A stretch of DNA of 64,000 nucleotides from COE1 sp949066965. GTDB lineage: Bacteria; Bacillota; Clostridia; Lachnospirales; Lachnospiraceae. Shown one piece after another: positions 25,821 through 34,336 of this stretch. The stretch's first letter is position 1. Each line of letters starts with the position of its first letter. The DNA is taken from positions 1 to 64,000 of the forward strand of contig CARTDA010000008.1 in NCBI GenBank assembly GCA_949066965.1. Direction: 5' to 3'. Made by a program: the position numbers and the translations under genes. Below the pieces are notes generated by a model. That model was not told the DNA's origin and searched no databases. It saw nothing but the letters and a program-made list of their open reading frames with translations.

Positions 25821-27626
25821 ATGAAAAATTTTGAGAGAAAAATGGCGCCACGGCGCGGCATTGACACGGAAAGCTGGTTTATCGAATGTTACCGCAGGTA
25901 TCAGGGGCATCCGATGAAGATACTGATTTCCCTATATAAAGGAAATTATTACAAGTTTGTGCTTGCAGTCGTCAGTTTTTTTATCAAGCATGCCTGCGTG
26001 TGGGTACTGCCGATTCTGACGGCTGCAATTATCAATGACGTCACGACGGGCAACCCGGATACGCTGAAAAACACTGTGTTCTATACGGTATTTGAGGGTG
26101 CGCTGATTGTAATTAATGTCCCCATGAACTATCTGTACACCTCATACAAAAGCCTTGCCACGCGCTATGTGGAAACCGGGCTGCGCAAGGCGCTTGTGCG
26201 CAAGCTCCAGCAGCTTTCCATCTCGTACCATGTGGAGACACAGTCGGGAAGGCTTCAGTCAAAGATTATGCGTGATGTTGAGGCGGTGGAGACGCTCTCA
26301 ACACAGATGTTCCTCAATATCCTGAATATTGTGCTGAATATTGGGGTGGCACTGATTGTCACGGGCTCCAAAAGTAAGACCGTTCTGGTGTTCTTTGTGT
26401 TTGCGGCACCCGTTGCGGCAGTTACCATGGTATCATTCCGGAATGTCATGAAGAACAGGAACAAGGAGTTCCGCAAAGAGATGGAGGAGACTTCGGCGCG
26501 TGTCATGGAGATGGTGGAGCTCGTGCCGGTGACAAGGGCGCATGCGCTTGAGGACGAGGAAGTAAGGAAAATCAGCGGCCAGCTTTTTGCAGTGGCGGAA
26601 AAGGGCTACCAGCTTGATGTCGTGCAGGCGCTTTTTGGCTCCGTGGGATGGGCAATTTTTCAGATTTTTCAGGTCATATGCCTTGCATTTACCGGTTACC
26701 TTGCGATAAAGGGAAGCATCCAGGTCGGCGATATCACGCTTTACCAGAGTTACTTTTCCACGGTGGTGAACCAGGTGTCGGCGATTGTCACGCTGCTTCC
26801 GATTATCACAAAAGGAATCGAGTCAGTCAATTCGATTGGGGAAGTCCTGCTCTCTGAGGATGTGGAGAACAACGAGGGCAAGGAAAAGATGTCCGATGTC
26901 AATGGCGTGTTTGATTTTAAGGAAGTGTGTTTCCACTACAGCAACAATGAAAATAAGGTTTTGAACCATCTGAACCTGCATGTGGAGCAGGGGCAGACCA
27001 TTGCGTTTGTCGGTGAGTCGGGAGCCGGAAAGTCTACAATACTGAACATGGTCATCGGCTTCCACATGGCAAGTGAGGGCAGTGTCCTGCTTGACGGACA
27101 TGACATGAGCCAGATAGACCTCCGTACATACAGAAAGCATCTTGCAGTGGTGCCGCAGACCTCCATCTTGTTTTCGGGTACCATCCGGGAAAATATTACA
27201 TATGGCTGTGAGCATGTGACCGAGGAGGAGCTTGCGGAGGTCGTGCGTGCCGCAAACCTGACCGATTTGGTGAAGAGCCTTCCGAAAGGGCTGGACACGA
27301 CGGTCGGGGAACATGGCGGCAAGCTTTCCGGCGGACAGCGCCAGCGCATCGCCATCGCCAGGGCACTCATCCGAAATCCCCAGATTATTGTGCTGGATGA
27401 GGCGACATCTGCGCTTGACAGCATTTCGGAAAAAATGATCCAGGAGGCAATCAATAACCTGGTGAAAGGCAGGACGACATTTATTGTCGCCCACCGACTC
27501 TCGACAATTCGGGATGCCGATAAAATCGCAGTGATAGCGGATGGAAAATGTGTCGAGTATGGCACCTTTGAGGAGCTTATGGAGCGCAAAGGCGAGTTTT
27601 ACCGCATGAAGGTAATACAGAGCTGA
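25821..27626 (+). CDS. ABC exporter, fused membrane and ATPase domains
   Basis: This 601-residue half-transporter has six membrane helices (about residues 45-320) and an ATPase domain with Walker A (GESGAGKST), Q-loop VPQTSILFSGTIRENI, signature LSGGQRQRIAIARAL, Walker B (IIVLDEATSALD) and H-loop VAHRLSTI. It probably works as a homodimer exporting lipids, peptides or drugs. GGAGG at 25810 supports ATG 25821. It is followed 13 bases later by an M15 peptidase, suggesting an envelope role. Confidence 0.93.
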   Translation: MKNFERKMAPRRGIDTESWFIECYRRYQGHPMKILISLYKGNYYKFVLAVVSFFIKHACVWVLPILTAAIINDVTTGNPDTLKNTVFYTVFEGALIVINVPMNYLYTSYKSLATRYVETGLRKALVRKLQQLSISYHVETQSGRLQSKIMRDVEAVETLSTQMFLNILNIVLNIGVALIVTGSKSKTVLVFFVFAAPVAAVTMVSFRNVMKNRNKEFRKEMEETSARVMEMVELVPVTRAHALEDEEVRKISGQLFAVAEKGYQLDVVQALFGSVGWAIFQIFQVICLAFTGYLAIKGSIQVGDITLYQSYFSTVVNQVSAIVTLLPIITKGIESVNSIGEVLLSEDVENNEGKEKMSDVNGVFDFKEVCFHYSNNENKVLNHLNLHVEQGQTIAFVGESGAGKSTILNMVIGFHMASEGSVLLDGHDMSQIDLRTYRKHLAVVPQTSILFSGTIRENITYGCEHVTEEELAEVVRAANLTDLVKSLPKGLDTTVGEHGGKLSGGQRQRIAIARALIRNPQIIVLDEATSALDSISEKMIQEAINNLVKGRTTFIVAHRLSTIRDADKIAVIADGKCVEYGTFEELMERKGEFYRMKVIQS

Positions 27627-27639
27627 CAGGGAAGGAAAA

Positions 27640-28488
27640 ATGAAAGCAAAACGTTTTTGGATATTGTTATTTTCGTGCATGGCACTGATGCTTGCATTAT
27701 ATTTTTATGGGGCGCGTGACAGCCGCCAGCCGGTACCGGACAGCGGGACGATGACAGAAGGGAATACGGAGCCTTCCGATGCGGCGGCTTTGTGTGCGGA
27801 AAGCCAGGTGACGGAGTCTGTCAGCGTGGAAAGTGAAGTAGAAAATACGGAGCATTATGAAGCGCTGCCTTTGGAGACAGAAAGCCATCAGGAAGCGGAA
27901 GAATTATTCTTTTATACGGCGCTGACAGAAGACATCAGACAGCGCATCACGGGAAAATCCTACCCCGACACGGAGGAACCCCTGCAGATTTCCTATGATG
28001 ACCTGGCGTATGTCCATGTCCTTTACTATGATTTTGATGCGCAGATTCAGGAGGGGGAGCTGATATGCAACAAGGCAATTGCCCAGGATTTGGTGGAAAT
28101 ATTCAGCGAATTGTATGACAGCCAATACCCCATAGAACGGATACGCCTGATTGACGAGTACGGCGCGGATGATGAGGCATCAATGGCGGACAATAACACG
28201 TCCTGCTTCAATTACCGTACTGTACCGGGAAAAACGAAACTGTCCAACCATTCTTATGGCCGCGCCATAGACATAAACCCATTGTATAATCCATATGTGC
28301 GGACAAAGGATGGTGAGACGCTTATTTCGCCTGACAACGCTGCCTCTTATGCCGACCGCAGCGCGGATTTCCCGCATAAAATAGACAAGGATGACTTGTG
28401 CTACAAATTATTTATACAGCATGGTTTTCGCTGGGGAGGAGCCTGGAACAGCAGCAAAGACTACCAGCATTTTGAAAAAACAGATTAA
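27640..28488 (+). CDS. M15-family (VanY-like) carboxypeptidase, membrane anchored
   Basis: The 282-residue protein has an N-terminal signal anchor (about 5-24), an acidic linker, and a zinc peptidase domain with SNHSYGRAIDINP (zinc His and Asp) and the C-terminal KDYQHFE (zinc His, catalytic Glu nearby). The M15 family trims D-Ala or L-Ala-D-Glu bonds in peptidoglycan; this one looks closest to the short M15 endopeptidase-like group (LAS fold). It acts outside the membrane. It shares a transcript with the ABC exporter gene just upstream. Confidence 0.88.
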   Translation: MKAKRFWILLFSCMALMLALYFYGARDSRQPVPDSGTMTEGNTEPSDAAALCAESQVTESVSVESEVENTEHYEALPLETESHQEAEELFFYTALTEDIRQRITGKSYPDTEEPLQISYDDLAYVHVLYYDFDAQIQEGELICNKAIAQDLVEIFSELYDSQYPIERIRLIDEYGADDEASMADNNTSCFNYRTVPGKTKLSNHSYGRAIDINPLYNPYVRTKDGETLISPDNAASYADRSADFPHKIDKDDLCYKLFIQHGFRWGGAWNSSKDYQHFEKTD

Positions 28489-28592
28489 ACAGTCACACAA
28501 CACATTCTTTTTGTTGAGTTTGGATGCGGATTGGGATATAATAGAAATTGTATTTATAAATTTTTTGATTATCTACAAAGAGGATGAGGGCT

Positions 28593-30278
28593 ATGGATTT
28601 GGATAGCATAATGAGAGGGTATGATTCAAAATTATTTGACGTTTTGTCACAGTCATCAAACAGGACATTTTTCTTTGCAAGCAATATGAAGGAAAATACT
28701 GCAAGATGGTCAAAGGGCGCGGTTGAGTACTTCGGGCTGGAAAGTGAAATATTGTTTCCTGCTGATATTGAATGGTTAAAACGTATTCATCCGGACGACA
28801 AGGCAGCATATCTCAAGGATTTTGAGGATATGGCAAACCATGTCAGCGCGTATCATGACGTGGAATACAGGATGCTCAACGCTGAGCAGGAGTATGTCTG
28901 GGTAAATTGCAAAGGATACATGACCTACGATGATGAGGGAAAGATGGATTTTTTTGCCGGGTTTGTCACCAACATGGGGGTCAAAAACAAGATAGACCCT
29001 GTTACGGGGATGTGGACAGTCCAGGAATTCCGCAATGATACGGAGGATCTGTTGTACAAGAACAAGGGCGGTGCGGCAGTGATTATCGGCCTTAGCAATT
29101 TTAAGCGGGTCAATGACGAGTTTGGATATTCCTATGGGGATAAGACACTCTATGCGATTGCACACAGGATGCTTGCGGTGAGGACGCCCGGAACCCGCTT
29201 GTACCGCATGGATGGCTCCGATTTTGCGCTTCTCATGGAAGATGGGACTCCGGGTGATGTGGAGCGCGAGGTTGAGAAGATGCAGCAGGCGTTTGCCATG
29301 CTCGACATCGAGAGAAACCAGATTCATCTTGACTTTAGGGCGGGCGCAGTGCTGTTCCCGCAGAATGGGAAATACATTGACCAGATTATGAGCAATATGA
29401 TGATTGCGTTGGAAAATGCGAAGAATGCAGGCAGGGCCAGCGTGGTTTTTTACACGGAAGAAATGCATCTGAAAAAGACCAGGGTGCTGCGGCTGCGGGA
29501 TGCCATGCGTGAGTGTGTCAATGATAATTTCAGGGGATTTTCGATTGTCATGCAGCCGATTATTGATTCAAGGACAGGCAGGGGGACGAGCTGTGAGACG
29601 CTTCTGCGCTGGAGTGACGAACGTTTTTCGGGAGTGGGGCCGATGGAATTTATTCCCATACTGGAAGACACCGGCTATATTATCTCTGTGGGGAAATGGA
29701 TTATTGAACAGGTGCTGCATTATCTGCGGGAGTGGGACGATAAGGGAAACAGCCCGATTGAGAAAGTGCATGTCAATGTCTCCTATGTGCAGCTGCATGA
29801 TGACGACCTTGTCGATTTTACAGTGAACAAGCTTAAGGAGTACAATATTGAACCAGGACGCCTTGTGCTGGAGCTGACAGAGAGCTGCCGGATTGGACGG
29901 GTGGATGAGCTTTCGGCACGTTTGCAGAATTTTAAGGATCATGGCATCAGCATTGCTCTTGATGACTTCGGTACGGGATATGCATCACTTGCAGTGCTCA
30001 AGGACATACCGACAGATATTGTGAAGCTTGACCATACGATGATAAAGTCCGTTGTCGGTACAGAAAAGGAAAGAAAACTGATAGAGTTTATCATCTCATT
30101 TTGCAACAATGTCGGAATTATCGTCTGTGCGGAGGGAGTCGAGAATCCTGCCATTCTTGGAATTGTAAACAGGGCAGGCGCCGAGCTGCTGCAGGGATAT
30201 TATTTTGATAAACCTCTTTGCGTTGATGATTTTTATGATAAATATGTAAAAAAAACGGAGATCGCAGTGCATGAGTAA
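28593..30278 (+). CDS. PAS-GGDEF-EAL cyclic-di-GMP protein, probable phosphodiesterase
   Basis: The 561-residue protein has a PAS domain (about 20-125), a GGDEF domain whose signature is degenerate (RMDGSDFALL in place of RxGGDEF), and an EAL domain with ETLLRW, ELTES, DDFGTGYASLAVLKDIP, KLDHTMIKS and CAEGVEN. The intact metal-binding residues of EAL and the lost GGDEF site indicate cyclic-di-GMP hydrolysis, with the GGDEF perhaps binding GTP as a regulator. It is cytoplasmic; there is no membrane segment. GAGGATGAGG precedes the ATG. Confidence 0.92.
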   Translation: MDLDSIMRGYDSKLFDVLSQSSNRTFFFASNMKENTARWSKGAVEYFGLESEILFPADIEWLKRIHPDDKAAYLKDFEDMANHVSAYHDVEYRMLNAEQEYVWVNCKGYMTYDDEGKMDFFAGFVTNMGVKNKIDPVTGMWTVQEFRNDTEDLLYKNKGGAAVIIGLSNFKRVNDEFGYSYGDKTLYAIAHRMLAVRTPGTRLYRMDGSDFALLMEDGTPGDVEREVEKMQQAFAMLDIERNQIHLDFRAGAVLFPQNGKYIDQIMSNMMIALENAKNAGRASVVFYTEEMHLKKTRVLRLRDAMRECVNDNFRGFSIVMQPIIDSRTGRGTSCETLLRWSDERFSGVGPMEFIPILEDTGYIISVGKWIIEQVLHYLREWDDKGNSPIEKVHVNVSYVQLHDDDLVDFTVNKLKEYNIEPGRLVLELTESCRIGRVDELSARLQNFKDHGISIALDDFGTGYASLAVLKDIPTDIVKLDHTMIKSVVGTEKERKLIEFIISFCNNVGIIVCAEGVENPAILGIVNRAGAELLQGYYFDKPLCVDDFYDKYVKKTEIAVHE

Positions 30279-30290
30279 TTTGTTAATACG

Positions 30291-30302
30291 CTCTAATTAG
30301 AG
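30291..30302. promoter_or_regulatory. Perfect 12-bp palindrome before the ABC importer operon
   Basis: CTCTAATTAGAG lies 19 bases before the start of the substrate-binding lipoprotein gene. It is short enough to arise by chance but well placed for an operator. Confidence 0.3.
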
Positions 30303-30320
30303 GGTAAACGGAGGACTATT

Positions 30321-31319
30321 ATGAAAAAATCAGTAAAATTGCTGATGGCATTGATGCTTGGTATGGTATTGATGTCAGGGTGCGGTGCGGCAAAAAATGC
30401 AGCGGACGCATCAAAATCATCAGGGCAGACGGATGTCCGCGTGATTGCCTTGAAGGGGCCTACCGCGATGGGGCTGGTATCGTTTATGGATTTGGCCGAT
30501 GCGGGTGAAATTGCAGACAACAACTATCATTTCGAGATTGCGGCGGCAGTCGACGAGGTGACGCCCAAGCTTGTCCAGGGGCAAGTCGATATAGCGGCTG
30601 TTCCTGCAAATCTCGCTTCGGTGCTCTACAACAATACGGACGGCGGCGTCAATGTGCTTGCAATCAACACGCTCGGGGTTATTTATATCGTGGAGAACGG
30701 AGAGACCGTGTCTGGCATCAATGACCTGAAAGGAAAGACAATCTATGCCAGCGGAAAGGGTGCAACGCCTGAATATGCCCTGAATTATATCCTGACACAA
30801 AACGGAATCAATCCGGAGACGGATGTGAATATTGAGTGGAAAAGCGAGCATACGGAGTGCCTTGCCGCGCTGATGGCGGAGGAAAATGCAATTGCAATGC
30901 TGCCGCAGCCTTTTGTGACGACGGCGCAGACGAAAAGTCAACAGATCCGGGTGGCGCTGGACTTGAATGAGGAGTGGGACAGGCTGGGAACGGATTCCTC
31001 CTTCCTTACAGGCGTGGTTGTCGCACGGAAGGAATTTGCGGAGTCAAATCCCGCGGCAGTCAAAGCTTTTTTGGAGCATTATGAGGAGTCGGTGGCATAC
31101 GTAAATGAAAATGTCGAGGACGCGGCTGCACTCATCGAGAAGTATGACATTGTACCGGCGGCGGTAGCGGTTCAGGCAGTCCCGCACTGCAACATTACGT
31201 TTGTCGCGGGGGACGAGATGAAACAGAAGCTGTCCGGCTATCTTGCAGTGCTGTTTGACCAGAATCCGAAGTCTGTGGGCGGGGCGCTTCCGGCAGATGA
31301 TTTTTATTATGTCCAGTAA
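30321..31319 (+). CDS. NitT/TauT-type ABC transporter substrate-binding lipoprotein
   Basis: The 332-residue lipoprotein has a signal peptide with lipobox LMSGCG (Cys about residue 21) and a periplasmic-binding fold of the NMT1/SsuA kind (ALKGPTAMGLVSFMDLAD, LKGKTIYASGKGATPEY, AALMAEENAIAMLPQPFVT). Related proteins bind sulfonates, nitrate, pyrimidine precursors or riboflavin; the ligand here is unknown. GGAGG is well spaced. The permease and ATPase genes follow with almost no gap. Confidence 0.9.
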   Translation: MKKSVKLLMALMLGMVLMSGCGAAKNAADASKSSGQTDVRVIALKGPTAMGLVSFMDLADAGEIADNNYHFEIAAAVDEVTPKLVQGQVDIAAVPANLASVLYNNTDGGVNVLAINTLGVIYIVENGETVSGINDLKGKTIYASGKGATPEYALNYILTQNGINPETDVNIEWKSEHTECLAALMAEENAIAMLPQPFVTTAQTKSQQIRVALDLNEEWDRLGTDSSFLTGVVVARKEFAESNPAAVKAFLEHYEESVAYVNENVEDAAALIEKYDIVPAAVAVQAVPHCNITFVAGDEMKQKLSGYLAVLFDQNPKSVGGALPADDFYYVQ

Positions 31320-31325
31320 GCCGTG

Positions 31326-32081
31326 ATGAAAGAAGGAAAACACGAAATCAGGATATGGTCGGTTCTGGTCTGGCTGTTGGTCTGGCAGCTTGCCAGTATG
31401 CGCCTGGACAGTGACATTCTGCTGGTTTCCCCTGTCAGGGTGGTATGCAGGCTGGGATTTCTTATGGGGACGGCATCATTTTGGAAAACAATCGTATTTA
31501 CGCTGTCCCGCATTGCGGCAGGTTTTTTTGCGGCAGCGGCAGCAGGCTGTGCACTTGCGGCGGCAGCATCATATTTTCGCAAAATGCAGGAGCTTCTGGC
31601 TCCTGTTATGCTGGTTGTGAAATCGGTTCCGGTTGCCTCCTTTGTCATACTGGCGCTGATATGGTTTTCGTCCGGGAACCTGTCTGTCCTGATATCGTTT
31701 CTGATGGTGCTGCCTGTTATATACACCAATGTGCTCGGTGGCATTGGCGGTGTGAACAGGGAGCTTCTGGAGATGGCGCAGGTATTTCGGATACCGAGGA
31801 TGCGTGTGGTAAGGTATATTTACCTGCCGCAGATAATGCCCTTTTTTTATTCCGCGTGCAGGGTTTCACTGGGACTATGCTGGAAGGCGGGCGTGGCGGC
31901 AGAGGTAATCGGGATTCCAAGGGGGTCAGTCGGAGAGTGCCTGCAGCAGGCAAAGGTATACCTCGACACGCCGGACTTATTTGCATGGACACTCGTCATC
32001 GTGGCGTTGAGCCTGGCATTTGAACAGCTGGTACTGTTTCTGGTGCGCAAGGCGGCATGCCTGCTGGGCAATGTGAAATAA
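31326..32081 (+). CDS. ABC transporter permease (NitT/TauT type)
   Basis: This membrane protein of about 251 residues with six helices carries the permease EAA-like loop ELLEMAQVFRIPRMRVVRYI and PVASFVILALIWF, as in SsuC/TauC-type permeases. It starts 4-7 bases after the binding-protein stop (GTG 31323 or ATG 31326), so translation is probably coupled. It transports whatever the preceding lipoprotein binds. Confidence 0.9.
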   Translation: MKEGKHEIRIWSVLVWLLVWQLASMRLDSDILLVSPVRVVCRLGFLMGTASFWKTIVFTLSRIAAGFFAAAAAGCALAAAASYFRKMQELLAPVMLVVKSVPVASFVILALIWFSSGNLSVLISFLMVLPVIYTNVLGGIGGVNRELLEMAQVFRIPRMRVVRYIYLPQIMPFFYSACRVSLGLCWKAGVAAEVIGIPRGSVGECLQQAKVYLDTPDLFAWTLVIVALSLAFEQLVLFLVRKAACLLGNVK

Positions 32082-32118
32082 AGGGCATTTTAAAATTGAT
32101 AAGAGAGCTTTTTGCAGT

Positions 32119-32682
32119 ATGGAAATTAAAAATATTACAAAGACTTTTGGCGGAAAAACGGTTCTGAAGAATCTTGATATGGAGATACCTGAAGGGCGGA
32201 TAACATGCATCATGGCACCGTCAGGGGCTGGAAAAACGACACTTCTTAGGATACTGATGGGACTTGAGGATGCGGACAGCGGGAGCGTTAAGGGGTTTTC
32301 CCATAAGCGTTTTAGCGCTGTCTTTCAGGAGGAACGGCTGTGTGAGCAGATGTCGGCTGAGCAGAATGTCCTGCTTGTCACCCCCGGGCTGGACGTGCAG
32401 ACGATTGGAAAGGAACTGGAAAGGCTGGGTCTTGGGGCAGATGGCAGACAGCCGGTATCGGAGCTTTCGGGCGGAATGCGCAGACGTGTCAGTATATTGC
32501 GGGCACTGCTCGCCCCATATGATATCCTTTTTCTTGATGAACCGTTTCAGGGGCTTGACCAGGAACTGAAAATGCAGGTTATGGCGTACGTCAGGGAAAA
32601 GACAGCTGGAAAGACGGTAATCGTTGTGACACATGACAGGCAGGAAGCGCTTGCGCTTGGGGCGGGGGTTATAGAATTATAA
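32119..32682 (+). CDS. ABC transporter ATP-binding protein, compact
   Basis: The 187-residue ATPase is short for the family (usually 230-260) yet has Walker A (APSGAGKTT), signature LSGGMRRRV, Walker B (DILFLDEPFQG) and H-loop VVTHDRQEA. The missing length is mainly in the region after Walker A, where RFSAVFQEERLC supplies the Q-loop, and at the C-terminus. It energises the permease encoded upstream. No good ribosome site is seen before ATG 32119. Confidence 0.9.
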   Translation: MEIKNITKTFGGKTVLKNLDMEIPEGRITCIMAPSGAGKTTLLRILMGLEDADSGSVKGFSHKRFSAVFQEERLCEQMSAEQNVLLVTPGLDVQTIGKELERLGLGADGRQPVSELSGGMRRRVSILRALLAPYDILFLDEPFQGLDQELKMQVMAYVREKTAGKTVIVVTHDRQEALALGAGVIEL

Positions 32683-32689
32683 TGGAAAC

Positions 32690-32722
32690 AAAAATGGGCG
32701 GATGAAAATCTGCCCATTTCAT
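32690..32722. terminator. Terminator between convergent genes
   Basis: AAATGGGC (32692) and GCCCATTT (32712) form a stem with A-rich and T-rich flanks. It can end both the ABC operon and the minus-strand DUF4190 gene. Confidence 0.7.
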
Positions 32723-32725
32723 GCG

Positions 32726-33319
32726 CTATGCCAGCATGGCAATAAAATAAATAAAACACATAAACAGTGACAGCAAAAGACCGACGATGGAAGTGATTAA
32801 ACCGCCGACTGCCATTCCGTTTGTCTGTCCTTTGTGGCTTAGCCCGATTGCAGAGCAGATAATCCCGGCTATGGATAGTATGAGATTCCAAAAGGGAATC
32901 CAGCACCCCAGGATGGATAAAATGCCCAGAATCAGTCCGGCAATTGCCACGTTATTGTTTTTCGCGGGCATTGTGTCATATACGACCGCCCTTACCGGCT
33001 GGCCATAATTTTGCTGTGCATATGGCGGTGATGGCTGGCCGTATGGCTGGTTCTGGTTAAATGGTGCACCCTGTCCGTTTGCCGGGTATGGCTGCCCCTG
33101 GCTGAACGGCACACCCTGTTCATTGGCCAGGTATGTCTGGTTCTGGCTAAGTGGAGAACCCTGCTCGTTTGCCGGATACGCCTGAGCCTGGTTAAGCGGG
33201 GTTCCCTGTTCATTGGCCGGATATGTCTGGCTCTGGTCAGGCGGTGTGTTTGATCCCCCGTATGCCTGGCTTTGGCTGTATGTCTGCTTGTCTAAGTTGT
33301 AAGCTTTATTTTCGTCCAT
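32726..33319 (-). CDS. DUF4190-type membrane protein with 15-residue tandem repeats
   Basis: The 197-residue protein begins with a proline/glutamine-rich region containing four copies of a 15-residue unit of form YPANEQGxPxxQxQx (about residues 28-87). A C-terminal pair of membrane helices follows, with NNNVAIAGLILGILSILG and AIGLSHKGQTNGMAVGGLIT, the DUF4190 pattern. The repeats are encoded by 45-bp DNA repeats and could vary in number. The protein is probably membrane-bound with a flexible exposed N-terminus; its function is unknown. Confidence 0.8.
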   Translation of the reverse strand: MDENKAYNLDKQTYSQSQAYGGSNTPPDQSQTYPANEQGTPLNQAQAYPANEQGSPLSQNQTYLANEQGVPFSQGQPYPANGQGAPFNQNQPYGQPSPPYAQQNYGQPVRAVVYDTMPAKNNNVAIAGLILGILSILGCWIPFWNLILSIAGIICSAIGLSHKGQTNGMAVGGLITSIVGLLLSLFMCFIYFIAMLA

Positions 33320-33378
33320 AAGTGATAACCTCCAAAAATGTATACTTACGACAAATGAAATCTGCCGTGAGTATCACG

Positions 33379-33466
33379 CCAGCCACAGCCGCAAAGCGGC
33401 ATATTTCCTTGTGCGGCTGTGCGCATCACGTTATACTGGTGTACAGTCTTCTTGACTGCCAGTATA
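33379..33466. promoter_or_regulatory. Two strong hairpins between two minus-strand genes
   Basis: ACAGCCGCA (near 33381) pairs with TGCGGCTGT (ending 33423). TATACTGG (33432) pairs with CCAGTATA (33459), enclosing CAGTC/GACTG. The second could terminate the minus-strand gene at 33475. The TATACTGG arm recurs in the hairpin at 34210. Confidence 0.5.
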
Positions 33467-33474
33467 GCGGCTCC

Positions 33475-33972
33475 TTACCATGTGGAAGTGGGTACAAGGC
33501 GCATGGTGTTGAATACAAGGTACATCAGAACAAGGTCAATTGCCATGGCGATTACAAAAAATAATATGGCAAGCCCGGTCTTTTTTTCGATGGCGCTTTT
33601 AATCATGAATGCGCTCATCATAATGCCGATACACATACCGGCAATTCCGGCAAGGAACCATCCGCCAAGAAAGTTGACGGCTACCAGGACCCATACCCAG
33701 ACAGGCGTGTTGTTCACTGGCTCATACGGTTTTCCATCCTCCAGGAATACGCCGTTTACGGCGAGCCTGATATTGTTTCCTATGACAACAAGGTTGCACA
33801 CTGCGCCAGGAAGGTTAATCTGGTAATCAACTACCACGATAAACCAGTTGCTTGACTTAAGCTTGTACCTGTCATTGTCCACAACGACGCTGCTTCCGCC
33901 AAGTCCGCCGACACGGCATTCGATTTTGTGCGAATTCCCCATGCTGTCCGTTACGCTCCATTCTTTTTTCAT
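33475..33972 (-). CDS. Unrecognised membrane protein
   Basis: The 165-residue protein has a soluble N-terminal half (1-88) rich in beta-like segments (SHKIECRVGGLGGSSVVVD, YEPVNNTPVWVW) and three hydrophobic segments in the second half (about 90-110, 112-130, 137-157). I do not recognise the family. GGAGGAAAC lies before the ATG on the minus strand. It is next to another small two-helix protein gene, which may share its transcript. The C-terminus ends close to a strong hairpin. Confidence 0.7.
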   Translation of the reverse strand: MKKEWSVTDSMGNSHKIECRVGGLGGSSVVVDNDRYKLKSSNWFIVVVDYQINLPGAVCNLVVIGNNIRLAVNGVFLEDGKPYEPVNNTPVWVWVLVAVNFLGGWFLAGIAGMCIGIMMSAFMIKSAIEKKTGLAILFFVIAMAIDLVLMYLVFNTMRLVPTSTW

Positions 33973-34209
33973 CTGTTTCCTCCTTGTTGTAATCGCCCGC
34001 GCGTGCAGACGGTTACCAAAACCTCATAAAAAATATCTGTCATGTACCAATCTGTAAAGGGTACCGATAATGATTATGATATAGTATTTTGCCGAATTTT
34101 GCAAGCAATTGTTGTTTTTTGTAACAGCTTAACCCAGGACTTTGCATTTACTGCTTTTTGGATTTTTACTATTTTTTTATTGCATTGCTACAGAAAGGTA
34201 TAGTATATT

Positions 34210-34245
34210 TATACTGGCGGTCGAAAAGACTGACCGCTCAGTATA
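34210..34245 (+). promoter_or_regulatory. Stem-loop upstream of the hydratase gene
   Basis: TATACTGGCGGTC (34210) pairs with GACCGCTCAGTATA (34232) with one bulged A and a 9-base loop. It lies about 90 bases before the coding start with no T-run after it, so it fits an operator or a 5' leader structure rather than a terminator. Confidence 0.5.
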
Positions 34246-34336
34246 ATTACGGAGTAAAAAGAAAGACATAAAGTATTATAACAGACGCAGGATGGAGCTT
34301 TGCAGATGCTCCTGAGGAAAGGGTTGGTGTACAAAA

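Noticed and set aside
33379..33420. Possible fourth repeat family shared with 43100-43120
   Set aside because: Only about 17 bases are shared and most of these form a short self-complementary hairpin (GCCGCAAAGCGGC), so chance is likely.
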